Position numbers and translations under genes: made by a program. The notes beneath the pieces are model-generated. The model was not told where the DNA came from. It was given only the letters and a program-made list of their open reading frames with translations, and made no database searches. A stretch of DNA of 64,000 bases from Apostichopus japonicus (taxonomy: Eukaryota; Echinodermata; Holothuroidea; Aspidochirotida; Stichopodidae): positions 1,991,001 through 2,055,000 of the forward strand of contig NC_092575.1 in assembly GCF_037975245.1 (NCBI RefSeq), in the 5' to 3' direction. The first letter of the stretch is position 1. Each line of letters begins with the position of its first letter. Shown here piece by piece: positions 44,150 to 55,700 of the stretch.

Positions 44150-44935
44150 GAAGATATCACAGATTTATTGTTACTTTTTTTTAAAACTTTTAATGGTACA
44201 ACCAAATTAAAGGCTGAGGAATTGATTACTTCCAACTATAACATCAGCGAGCCACATGTGCTTTTATTCTCTGATATGTTCGGCTTTCTTTAGTTATTTT
44301 ACAATGTTTATTTTCTTTAATGGGATGGAGTTTCTAAATGTTGAATAAAAAATGTTGAACCTGCTAACATGACCTAATGATGTCGTTGGTTTCAGGATCG
44401 ACACTGGTAACATTTTACATTTGGAATCATGAAATGAAAAAACAAAGAAAAACTCAAAAGGTCTCAGATTCTAGTGGCATTATGACATCACAAATTGGCC
44501 AAAAAATGGGCAGCTCCCAGACGTGACTGTATAGGCTCCAATTATTGCATGCTATAGCAATGAAAGTTTTGTGATTACGTAATCGACCTGCTACGGTCGT
44601 AAATCGACCTGTATGCTTTACAATTAGCCTGCATAGCTTCTGACCATTATAGGCTCTTTGTGTAAACACTGTGTGGAAATATATTCATGTCTACAGTGTA
44701 GTTAATCATACAGCGTTCACACAAAGACCCTTATACAAGATAAAATATGTGGCAGGCATTGCAGACTATTTGGTTAAAAGAGGTCATTTTACGACCAAGG
44801 CAGATCGATTATGTAATCTCAAGAAACTTTTCCATGATAGCATGCTATATATAGTTGGGTTCTATACAGCAGACCTTGAAAGCAGGAAATCTCCAAAACA
44901 TGACCAAGATATTTCTTAGCTGTTTTGGGGGTAGT
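44150..44935. repeat. Dispersed repeat (relative of 31505-31925) split by a foldback insertion
   Basis: Matches 31505-31925 from AGATATCACAG onward (GGCATTATGACATCA, GGCAGCT-CCAGAC). It is then interrupted at about 44525-44866 and resumes with CAAGATATTTCTTAGCTG and TTTTGGG. Confidence 0.6.
44525..44866. mobile_element. Foldback MITE, arms of about 140 bp
   Basis: The left arm (44525-44672) and right arm (44709-44866) are imperfect inverted copies sharing TGCATGCTAT, GATTACGTAATCGACCTG, GGTCGTAAA-TGACCT and CTTTGTGT-AAC. The spacer is about 35 bp. It sits inside the dispersed repeat at 44150-44935. Both arms contain short open frames with a related FTT-A-RL-N-K peptide, explained by the palindrome. 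Confidence 0.7.
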
Positions 44936-45299
44936 TGTTCTACTCACTTATCTCTGTTATATATTTAAAGATGATGGTTATTTTCCTGTCTCCTTCAAAA
45001 TATTTGTGACTATAATCACAGTACTATGACAATAGTAAAGAAGAAGTAAAAAAAGTACTTATGTTTGTCTCTTCATAACATATGTCCTACAATGATGTAA
45101 TATAAAACATTTGTTCAACATGGATGTTCACATAGTCATGTACATGTTTAAAATGATTTTTTTGAGAATAACCATTATCATTTCATGCCAATAATTTTTT
45201 TGAAAGTTTGAAAGCACTGAAAGTCAGTTTGCTTACTGATTTCTTTGCCAACAAGATTTGACCATTACTGGCTTCAAGTGATCTGCTAGGTTCTAGCAC

Positions 45300-45735
45300 A
45301 AATGCGTACTTACCTGTCAGGTACAAAGTTTATTCAAGATTTACTTGGCAGTTATCACGTTTATAAGGTTTTGGTATTTTCGATTTCTGCTGACCTCAAA
45401 TGCCCTTTGACCTCCATCAATTTCAATATTACTCTTGGATGCACCAATGGGGATCTACATACCAGATATGAACCAAATCCAAGCTGCACTTTTTAAGCTA
45501 TCTATGTTTACAGTGTTTAAATGCTTTAAGCGCTGTTGTCCACAAATGACCTTTGACCTCTTCCAATTTCAATAGGGTTCTTTTACTCATCAAGCACAAT
45601 CAACATTCCAAGTATGAAGTTCAGCCAAGATGTACTTTTTGACTTATCATTTTAAAAATCAGAATGTCACATACACACACAGACGCAATCACCATAGGCA
45701 TCCAATTCCTCTTGCCTGCAGCAAAGAATCAAAGG
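45300..45735. repeat. Short TGACCT-family repeat
   Basis: Contains TGACCTTTGACCTC blocks, CACATACACACACAGACGCA, and an end of the form TTGCCTGCAGCAAAGAAT. The same end structure occurs at 55180-55262 and, less closely, in the long elements at 19715 and 45795. Confidence 0.6.
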
Positions 45736-45794
45736 CTGGAATTTAAAAAAATGTATCAACTTCTAAGATCAGGAAATGGTAACAAAACATACAA

Positions 45795-48741
45795 ACAAGA
45801 GCCCAAGGGCACTGTGGTTCCTTGCTTGGGGTATATGACAATACACATAATATTATCAAGCAAGATTGGGCTCAAATAGTCCAAGTAATTGTGGTCCTAC
45901 AAGTAACCAACAATATAGCCAACACTTTTGTGATCACAAAATGTGATCGGATTTTGATCAAAAGGCACTTTTGAGAGCTAAATATGGCGTCGAAAATGTA
46001 AGAAATATAAGAGACCTACAAGCGTGTCAACAGATATGATAACATTGGTGACCTCAGATGACATGACCTTTAAGTTTCAAAATGTTCCACCACCCCATTC
46101 ACAACTTGTCCCAAAATATCAACCATGTCACACCTTGGCATTGAGATTTAATTGCATTAAATGTCTGAAAATTAACTTTGAACTTGTATACATAACTTCA
46201 CACACAAAGGTCACCCGGAGGTCAACCAATTGACATTTTTGATCGGTGAGACCTAAATACTAAATAGAGCATGACTGTAAAAATTCAAACATTTTTGCTT
46301 TGCCCATTTTCTCCCCCAAAAATACTACTTTTTTAACATTAGCTGACCTTTGGTGACGTTGGATCACATGACCGTTAAGTTTGAAAATATTCCCCTATAC
46401 CATTTGCAACTTGTCCAAAAAAATCAACCTTGTCACACCTTGGCACTGGGAGTTATTGCATTAAATGTCTGAAAATTAACTTTGACCTCATATAACTTCG
46501 CACACGAAGGTCACACGGGGGTCAACCCATTGACATTTATGATCAGAAGGTACCTTTAACATCTGAAAATAGCATCAAAACTGTAAAAATCCACAAAACA
46601 CGAAAAGGTCACAAGAGGTCAAATTGAGGTCAAGGGTTACCTAGATGCAGGTCGACAATTGGATTACATTGAAGCAACTCCCAACCCTAACGGACAATTT
46701 GTTCTCAAGTTATTGCAAAAATACTAGTTTTTTATCATTAATTCACCTTTGGTGACCTCGGATCACATGACCGTTAAGTTTGAAAATATTCCCCTATACC
46801 ATTTGCAACTTGTCTCAAAATATCAACTGTGTAACACCTTGGCACTGGGAGTTATTACACTAAATGTCTGAAAATTAACTTTGACCTCATATAACTTAAC
46901 ATACAAAGGTCACCTTGGGTCAACTTATTGACATTTTTGATTGATGAGACCTAAATTAGAGCATCAAACTATAAAAATTCAAACATTTTTTTCTTTGCCC
47001 ATTTTCTACCCCAAAAATACTACTTTTTTAACATTAATTGACCTTTGGTGACCTCAGATCACATGACCGTTAAGTTTGAAAATATTCCCCTAGACCATTT
47101 GCAACTTGTCCAAAAATATCAACCTTGTCACACCTTGGAACTGGGAGTTGTTGCATTAAATGTCTGAAAATTAACTTTGACCTCATATAACTTCGCACAC
47201 GAAGGTCGCACGGGGGTCAACCCATTGACATTTATGATCAGAAGGTACCTTTAACATCTGAAAATAGCATCAAAACTGTAAAAATCCACAAAACACGAAA
47301 AGGTCACAAGAGGTCAAATTGAGGTCAAGGGTCACCTAGATGCAGGTCGACAATTGGATTACATTGAAGCAACTCCCAACCCTAACGGACAATTTGTTCT
47401 CAAGTTATCGCAAAAATACTAGTTTTTTATCATTAATTCACCTTTGGTGACCTCGGATCACATGACCGTTAAGTTTGAAAATATTCCCCTATACCATTTG
47501 CAACTTGTCTCAAAATATCAACTGTGTAACACCTTGGCACTGGGAGTTATTACACTAAATGTCTGAAAATTAACTTTGACCTCATATAACTTAACATACA
47601 AAGGTCACCTTGGGTCACCTTATTGACATTTTTGATTGATGAGACCTAAATTAGAGCATTAAACTATAAAAATTCAAACATTTTTTCTTTGCCCATTTTC
47701 TACCCCCAAAATACTACTTTTTTAACATTAATTGAACTTTGGTGACCTCGGATCACATGACCGTTAAGTTTGAAAATATTCCCCTAGACCATTTGCAACT
47801 TGTCCAAAAATATCAACCATGTCACACCTTGGAACTGGGAGTTATTGCATGAAATGTCTGAAAATTAACTTTGACCTCGTATAACTTCGCACACGAAGGT
47901 CACACGGGTGTCAACCAATTGACATTTTTGATCGGAAGGTACCTTTGATATCCAAATCTAGCATCAAAACCAGACATTTTCTTTTGCGTTCGTTTCCTCC
48001 CAAAATAAGCACATTTTTTTTAATGTGACCTTTGACCTTTTGACCTTGGTTTCAGATGTAGTTTAATCTCCTGATTCCAAAAAACAAAACGACAAGTCTG
48101 TACAACCATCCTAACTCCGACCGAAAAACTTTGACCCCATATAACTTCGCACATAAAGGTCACACGGGGTCAACCTATTGACATTTATGATCAGAAGGTA
48201 CCTTTGACATCTGAAAATAGCATCAAAACTGTAAAAATCCCCCAAAACACATAAAGGTCACAAGAGGTCAAATTGAGGTCAAGGGTCACCCAGATGCGGG
48301 TCGACAATTGGATAGCATTGAAGCAACTCCCAACCCTAACGGACATTTCGTTCTCAAGTTATCGCAAAAATACTAGTTTTTTATCATTAATTGACCTTCA
48401 GTGACCTCGGATCACATGACCATTAAATTGGAAAATGTTCCTCTAACTAGTTCACAACTTTTCCCAAAATATCAATCTTGTCACACATTGGCACTGGGAG
48501 TTATTGCAGTTTTAATGTTTTCTGTTTTTGGACCATAACTGACCTTTGGTGACCTTTGTGGGCACCAAAAACAATAGGGCACACCTTCTCCATATGGCGG
48601 ATCTATAGTCCAAGTTTGGCCTCAATCCAACATTCCCTTATTGAGATAGAGCGTACCCAAGCAAGTGTCACAGACACACACACACATACACACACACGCC
48701 AACCTGACTGCATAGGTTCCTTTTGCTAAAGCAAGGAACCA
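45795..48741. repeat. TGACCT-rich dispersed element, copy 2 (2.9 kb)
   Basis: Starts ACAAGAGCCCAAGGGCACTG and ends CTAAAGCAAGGAACC, like 19715-22400, at high identity and in the same orientation 26 kb away. The order and number of internal units differ: the unit with GATCAGAAGGTACC is repeated 693 bp apart here but about 400 bp apart in copy 1. It lies 0.9 kb beyond the HPGD stop codon. Non-coding. Confidence 0.9.
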
Positions 48742-49633
48742 AAAAAGAGTCACTTTTGGAAAAAATCAATACACACTGTCTCACCTTTAAGCAAACAACA
48801 TACTGCAAATATTTGATGACACCATTTTGAAAAGCTGTTAAAATATTAACAAATTAGTGAACGTTGTTACCAAATTTGTAAGGTTATTAGCTAGTGATCT
48901 CTGTTGATTTGGAAAAAATATCAGCTGCAGTAGGCTATAAATGGATGGCTACAGAAAAAGCAACCTAAAGATACAGAATGTGAAAATATGAAATATGACA
49001 ATCTTCTAAGGAATTACATTTGTCATCGTACTAGAAAACTAATAGTGTTATTTAAGGCAAACCAAAATGGCTGAGAAATCTCTCCTCATAACTTGAATTT
49101 CAAGAAGATATTTTGCCACAAAAAAAAAAATCGGCCCAGAAAATGCTTTCTTAACTGGTCTCTGCCTGTCGCCAACCTGCCTGTGACCACTAAACAACAC
49201 ATAACTAAAAAAAAAATGTTTAGCTTCCTACGATCTAAATATTTCTGAAAATGATCAAATAGATTTATACAACATTATCATCAGACTTAATTATATCAGA
49301 CAGAGTTATAGATTATGATCAGATTTTAAATAGCCTGAATTTTGATGCCTGCAGTAGTTTATGATGCACTGTGACACATTATAGGGTTTACACCTGGGAA
49401 GATTAAAGAACAAAGAGATATGAAATATGCTGATGATATCAACTTGATAAAGAAGAGCCCGTGGCAAAAATTTACAATAATTTTTACACACAGATATGAT
49501 GAATAATGTTGTGCAAGTGTATAGTTTTGAATTATAATTTTTAAACTTTTGATGTCCATCACATTTTGTAAATGAATTGAAACATGTGGTAAGAAGATAA
49601 AACCGTTTCTCATGTCATCAGCTAGTCTCCTCG

Positions 49634-49781
49634 TCATGGAAAGATCTTCAGCTCTGAATCAATCTCTTGGTTGCTCTTGAACGGCCATGGTAGGTTCCCG
49701 GCTAGGGTCGTGGTCATGACCATTCCATTTATTGAATCATCGTTAATCATAGTAATATATCCATCAACAACACTCGCCACT
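49634..49781 (-). CDS. HPGD: HPGD-like coding exon 7 (stop)
   Basis: Acceptor CATCTTTGCAG, phase 2. VASVVDGYITMINDDSINGM then VMTTTLAGNLPWPF, matching the C-terminal LI.D..LNG...... helix and strand of HPGD. Stop TGA at 49634-49636. Confidence 0.92.
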
Positions 49782-52700
49782 CTGCAAAGATGAGACAAAA
49801 AGACAAAAAAAAAAATCAGAATGTTTGTTTCTTTTTTCTTAAGATTAAAAGAACTGAATTAGTTTTCTTAAGAGTTTGGGCTTTCAAAAGTCGATTAAAA
49901 GTTGACTTTCAGAGACACCTTTAATAATAGTCAGATGAAGATACGTCTCAGGACAATAATTGGTTGGAGTGGGGAGGGAAGGCACTGTTCTTATCGTAAA
50001 ATTGGAAAGTTCCACTGATACTCAATACACAACAGGACAAGCAATTTACTGCGTCAATTTTTTTTCCTTCATTGAAAGGGAGAATGGTTCCCACTTCCTT
50101 TCTCAACATCCACTGTAGGCACTACATATTAACTGGCATGGCATCCATTTCAGTCAAAATCATGTTGTTTTAGCAATGACTTCTGGCACTTGTACCACCC
50201 AGTTCTCCACCACCCCTTCCCCTTAATCGCTAGAAAATCCAAACTGCAGTGAGTCTTGGCCGGCCCACCAAAATTCCAAGCCTCCTCAAAGGATATGGTC
50301 AACAGTTAAGGTTACAGGTCATTTAAAGTCCAAAGGCAACAACATGACAAATGGCAGTTGGTACTGTATGTGACATGCAACATGGGCCACCAGACAATCC
50401 TTTTAACACTATAGGCATATAAACCTTCTAGTAATATCTATCTCATAATATAGAGAAATCTACCTCATAATATAGTTAAATCATAATATAGTTAAATCTA
50501 CCTCATAATATAGTTATATCTACCTCATAATATAGTTAAATCATAATATAGTTAAATCTACCTCATAATATAGTTATATCTACCTCATAATATACTTAAA
50601 ATCTACCTCATAATATAGTTAAATCTACCTCATAATATACTTAAATTCTACCTCATAATATGGTTAAATCTACCTCATATTATAGTTGAATCTAACCCCA
50701 TTACATAGTTAAATCTACCTCATAATATACTATAGTTTAAATTTACTTCATAATATAGTTAAATCTACCTCATAATATAGTTAAATCTACCTCATAATAT
50801 ACAGTAGTTAAATCTACCTTATAATATATTATAGTTAAATCTACCTCATAATACAGTTAAATCTACCTCATAATATAGTTTAATCTACCTCATAATATAC
50901 AGTAGTTAAATCTACCTTATAATATACTATAGTTAAATCTACCTCATAATATAGTTAAATCTACTTCATAATACAGTTAAATCTACCTCATAATACAGTT
51001 AAATCTGCCTCATAATATAGTTAAATCTACCTCATAATATAGTTATATCTACCTCATAATATAGTTAAATCTACTTCATAAATTAGTTAAATCTATATCA
51101 TAATACAGTTAAATCTACCTCATAATATAGTAAAATCTACCTCATAATATAGTTAATCTACCTCATAATATACTATGGTTTAATCTACCTCATAATATAG
51201 TTAAATCTACTTCATAATATACTATAGTTAAATCTACCTCATAATATAGTTAAATCTACTTCATAATACAGTTAAATCTACCTCATAATACAGTTAAATC
51301 TACCTCATAATACAGTTAAATCTGCCTCATAATATAGTTAAATCTACCTCATAATATAGTTATATCTACCTCATAATATAGTTAAATCTACTTCATAAAT
51401 TAGTTAAATCTACATCATAATACAGTTAAATCTACCTCATAATATAGTTAAATCTACCTCATAATATAGTTAATCTACCTCATAATATACTATAGTTTAA
51501 TCTACCTCATAATATAGTTAAATCTACTTCATAATACAGTTAAATCTACCTCATAATACAGTTAAATCTACCTCATAATACAGTTAAATCTGCCTCATAA
51601 TATAGTTAAATCTACTTCATAAATTAGTTAAATCTACATCATAATACAGTTAAATCTACCTCATAATATAGTTAAATCTACCTCATAATATTGTTAAATC
51701 TACCTCATAATATACTATATAGTTAAATCTACCTCATAATATAGTTAATCTACCTCATAATATACTATAGTTTAATCTACCTCATAATATAGTTAAATCT
51801 ACTTCATAATACAGTTAAATCTACCTCATAATACAGTTAAATCTACCTCATAATACAGTTCAATCTGCCTCATAATATAGTTAAATCTACTTCATAAATT
51901 AGTTAAATCTACATCATAATACAGTTAAATCTACCTCATAATATAGTTAAATCTACCTCATAATATACTATAGTTAAATCTACCTCATAATATAGTTAAA
52001 TCTACCTCATAATATACTATAGTTAAATCTACCTCATAAAATAGTTAAACCAGCATCATAATATATTTAAATCCACCTCATAATATAGTTAAATCTACCT
52101 AAAATATATTGAGTTTATAGCTAACTGTTGATAAAGAGGAACTAAACACTTTCTTTCACACGAACAATAGACTTACGGTACTGGGGAAGGCCAATTGTCA
52201 TCTGGAAGTAACATGTTTCCAGCTTTGCCAAGGACAGTTTCGACGTATCCAGGACAGATTGCACCGACACGCATACCCCCCTTAATGAAAGCAGAGTCCC
52301 CTTCCTGTGAAAAATATGACAAAGAAACCATCAAGTGGTTTTGAACGTTAACATTCAGTCCATGTCTTACATTTACCCCAATCACCCACCCTGATTCCCC
52401 AACCATACATACATGTATATTCCCCTAAACAACCACCTCCACCGCTCCACTTTTCCTAACATTATCTCACACAATTCAGATCAAACAGGTCAAACCGACA
52501 CTTTTTTCAATCGTAAAATAATTTTCCGCAGGAAACAGGGTGCGATATTTGTTTCCAATATTGTGGCAGTGTTGGCATAGACTACTCATTAAAAATCAAT
52601 AAGTAAGACATATGTCTGTTTATGTCAATATAGTGCCTTCTTTGACAAAAGATATATATATACATATATCACATTTAGGTTTTCCCTTGTTGACTTAATG

Positions 52701-55700
52701 AATTTGTACAGCTAACAGCTGACTTTCTCTCAAAATACAGTCCCTGCTCCATTCTAGGGTTGTACTATGGAATAAAACTTTGGTGTGATCCCGATTCATT
52801 TATTCTTCTGCTTCTTTTCACAAGTTAAAATAAGCTCTCAAAACGTTTTACTACAACTGTCATATAAAGCTGGATCTGTATAACTGTTTTTGGAAGGTCA
52901 AGTCTGACCCTTTTCTTGGGGCGGTCGGGGTGGGGGAGATGTGACCACCTATCACTCCAATAATAACTAAAAAGAGTCTAAACTTTCATTGTATCCAAAC
53001 CTGCAATAGATGGCACATGCATTGAAAAGCGTCTCAAAACAGACATGTACAATTTATACACACCAAAGGGAGACCTGTGTGACCATACATTCTGTTTGGT
53101 GACCAAAGTCCCCGCACTGTGAGCTGCATGTCAAAAGCTTTTATGTTTTCATCTCTTTTCCATAATCCATAGTTGTGTTAATGAACAATCATTACTTGTA
53201 CATCGTTATCTTCTGTGCACCTTTCAAAGTTCAAGGAAACACAAACCCTACCAACACAGATGGTCTGTGTGATAAAGAATGTCACCAAACTGGGAGATAT
53301 CACAGATTTTAATGTTCCTTCACACACATGGTGGAAGACTTGATCAAGTCTTTTACGTGACATCATTGAACACAAATTTGTTCTGAGCTTCCTGTAACGA
53401 TTACATTCAATATTGACAAATCTGTCGCCACACCAATTCAATCAATCCATTGAATGTTTTTCATCGCAAAGAAATCCATACAAACATTCTCTGTGTAGCA
53501 GATGGTTTCAGAATTAAAGTAACAAATGGTAATGCTTATAATAGTTGGCTTGCTTCTATTTTTGTCTGATTGATTTTTTTTCTATTTCAAACACCACTTT
53601 CTGAAGAAAATAGACCAAATTTAAAGCCAATAATTCTAAATCGGTTACAGCTTCCGCTTCCCACGTATGAAAAGCAGTTATTACGTGGAATCACATCATC
53701 CTTAAGTTGAATCATTAAAAGGTATGAATATTCATAAGTTCTGACTTTCTGCCACCCTATTGGACACTTTCTTTATACACTGTAGTTACATGTCAAAAAT
53801 TTTGAACTGTTTATACTGCCAGTACATGTGCATTGAAGCATCATATGAGAGGATAGTACTGAATTGTAACGGTGCTCAATAGAAAATATGTCCCAAACTT
53901 GCTCTTTCTGCAAAAACTGGTTGGCAATTGTTTTAGCATATCGCACTAGCAAAACTACAATATTAACATATTAATGATCTAGACTTTCACTTGAAGAGTA
54001 ACCCTATCAAGTTAGAGGGTTTGAAGACTCGCCCACAAAGAAACGTCTCATGCCGGTTATCTGACCTAGTTTGAATGAGGTGTAACAGAAGTGCTAGACA
54101 CCACCATCGATCCCAGAAAATACACACACAGCTTGCTACCGTTGGTAATTAGACACTAGTGTACAGTCATTACAGCTACGGTCAATACCCACAACACAGT
54201 GTACATAGCAGCGATGGACATCTCAGGTCTAGATAAAAGATAACAAGGTATCACGTTTCATTACTGTCTGCATTTTGTAACGACAAGAAGAAAACGTCAC
54301 TTGCAAGCAACGGAGAGTTAACTTTTTCAGAGTGCGGCACGCGGTTTGGGGCCAGTCTTCAATGCCTTTAAGCCGTAATGGGCTAATGCATGTAAAGATA
54401 CTCTGACAATGCACAGTATGCTTCTTTAAGAGCGTATTTGCTGTACAACACTCGGAAAGAGTTACAGTTCAGAGATGAAATGATAATACATCAAGGGTTT
54501 GAGAGAAGCATAATTCTGAAATAGGACTAACCGGCAAACACCTGCTGAGAGAAATAATGGCTGCCTTGGTTGAAGCGTAGACCGGCACCCAAGCTTTACG
54601 AAAACCTAACAAAAAATACCAGAAAAACAAACTGGGTGAGTGATTCCTTGCAAAATTTCCTGATAAGAACATTTAATATTAACCAGAAATACATCTTATC
54701 TGGAGTTATTCTGATAACAAGGCTTTCACACTATGACCTCTGTTGGCCTCAAATAACCTTTGACCACCAAAGGATGAAAGTGTTGTTGTACTCACTATTA
54801 AAGTTGGATCTAAATATCAAGCATGAAGTGCGTAAAAGATTTGCTTCTGAAGTTAGCAAGTTTACAAGGTTTTCACACTTTTGACCTCTTGCCCTCTACA
54901 AAAAAAAATATAAAGGATTCTCCACCACACTGAGGTGGTTCCACAAGCTGAGTTTTAAAATTCAGCTCAGCTTTATTTTTGAAAATAATGAGGTTACAAC
55001 TTTTGCAGACTTTGACCTCTGGTGACCTCAAAATAATGACCTAATGACCTCTACAAACAAAGAAAATAGAGCTGTTGTACTCAATAAGGTGGATCCATAT
55101 ATAGCACATGAAGTTCTTCCAAGTTTTACTTTTAGAGTTATCATGTTTACAAGACTTTCATGCTTTGACCTATGGTGACAAGCCAAGGCCACACTAACAC
55201 ATACATACGCACCCACCCAAACCATCACCATCTCATAGGTTCCTTTTGCCTTCAGCAAGGAATAAAAAAAAAAATACAAACACAAAACTCATGAACACTG
55301 ATCTGATTAATGTAGGCATACAGCCTTATAACCTACATATATGAACCTTACCTAGCAAAGTATCACCTTCGTTTCATTAATACTAAACAGAAATTTACAA
55401 CGAAGAGAAAATTCTCCAACTTGACTGTCTGACTTCAAACTGGATAAGGCAAGTTCATGAATCACATTGTAATGGGACTTTGGGTGTCAACTAGCTCTGA
55501 AAAAAGAAATTAACCAAAACTGTTATGAACTCAAAGACCCTGCAATAGGTGAATATAAGCTTAGCATAACATTTTCCTCACGAAGAAGACAAACCTTGTT
55601 AAACTAGTCTCCCTACCGTTACACGACGCTGTGTTGATCACTACTCCACCGTTCCCTCCATTCTCTGTACTCATGTACTTCTTTGCCAAACGGATTCCTC

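Larger units (their letters stand above)
35600..49633. other. Intergenic region between HPGD 3' end and ST6GalNAc 5' end
   Basis: 14 kb with no gene I can support. Right of 35599 lie the 5' UTR and probable promoter of the sialyltransferase. Contents: an inverted repeat (36892-37572), a hAT MITE (38641-38883), a LINE 3' fragment (39000-39355), a degenerate TACGGGTT stretch (40970-41205), an element with GGCGCAGATC ends (43049-43590), a foldback insertion (44525-44866), a short TGACCT element (45300-45735) and the 2.9-kb TGACCT element (45795-48741). HPGD 3' UTR must lie just left of 49634. Confidence 0.5.

Noticed and set aside
54532-54545. GTGTTT donor 10 bp upstream of the chosen HPGD exon 5 end
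   Set aside because: It would put exon 6 out of the frame that encodes ICPGYVET; GTTAGT keeps it.
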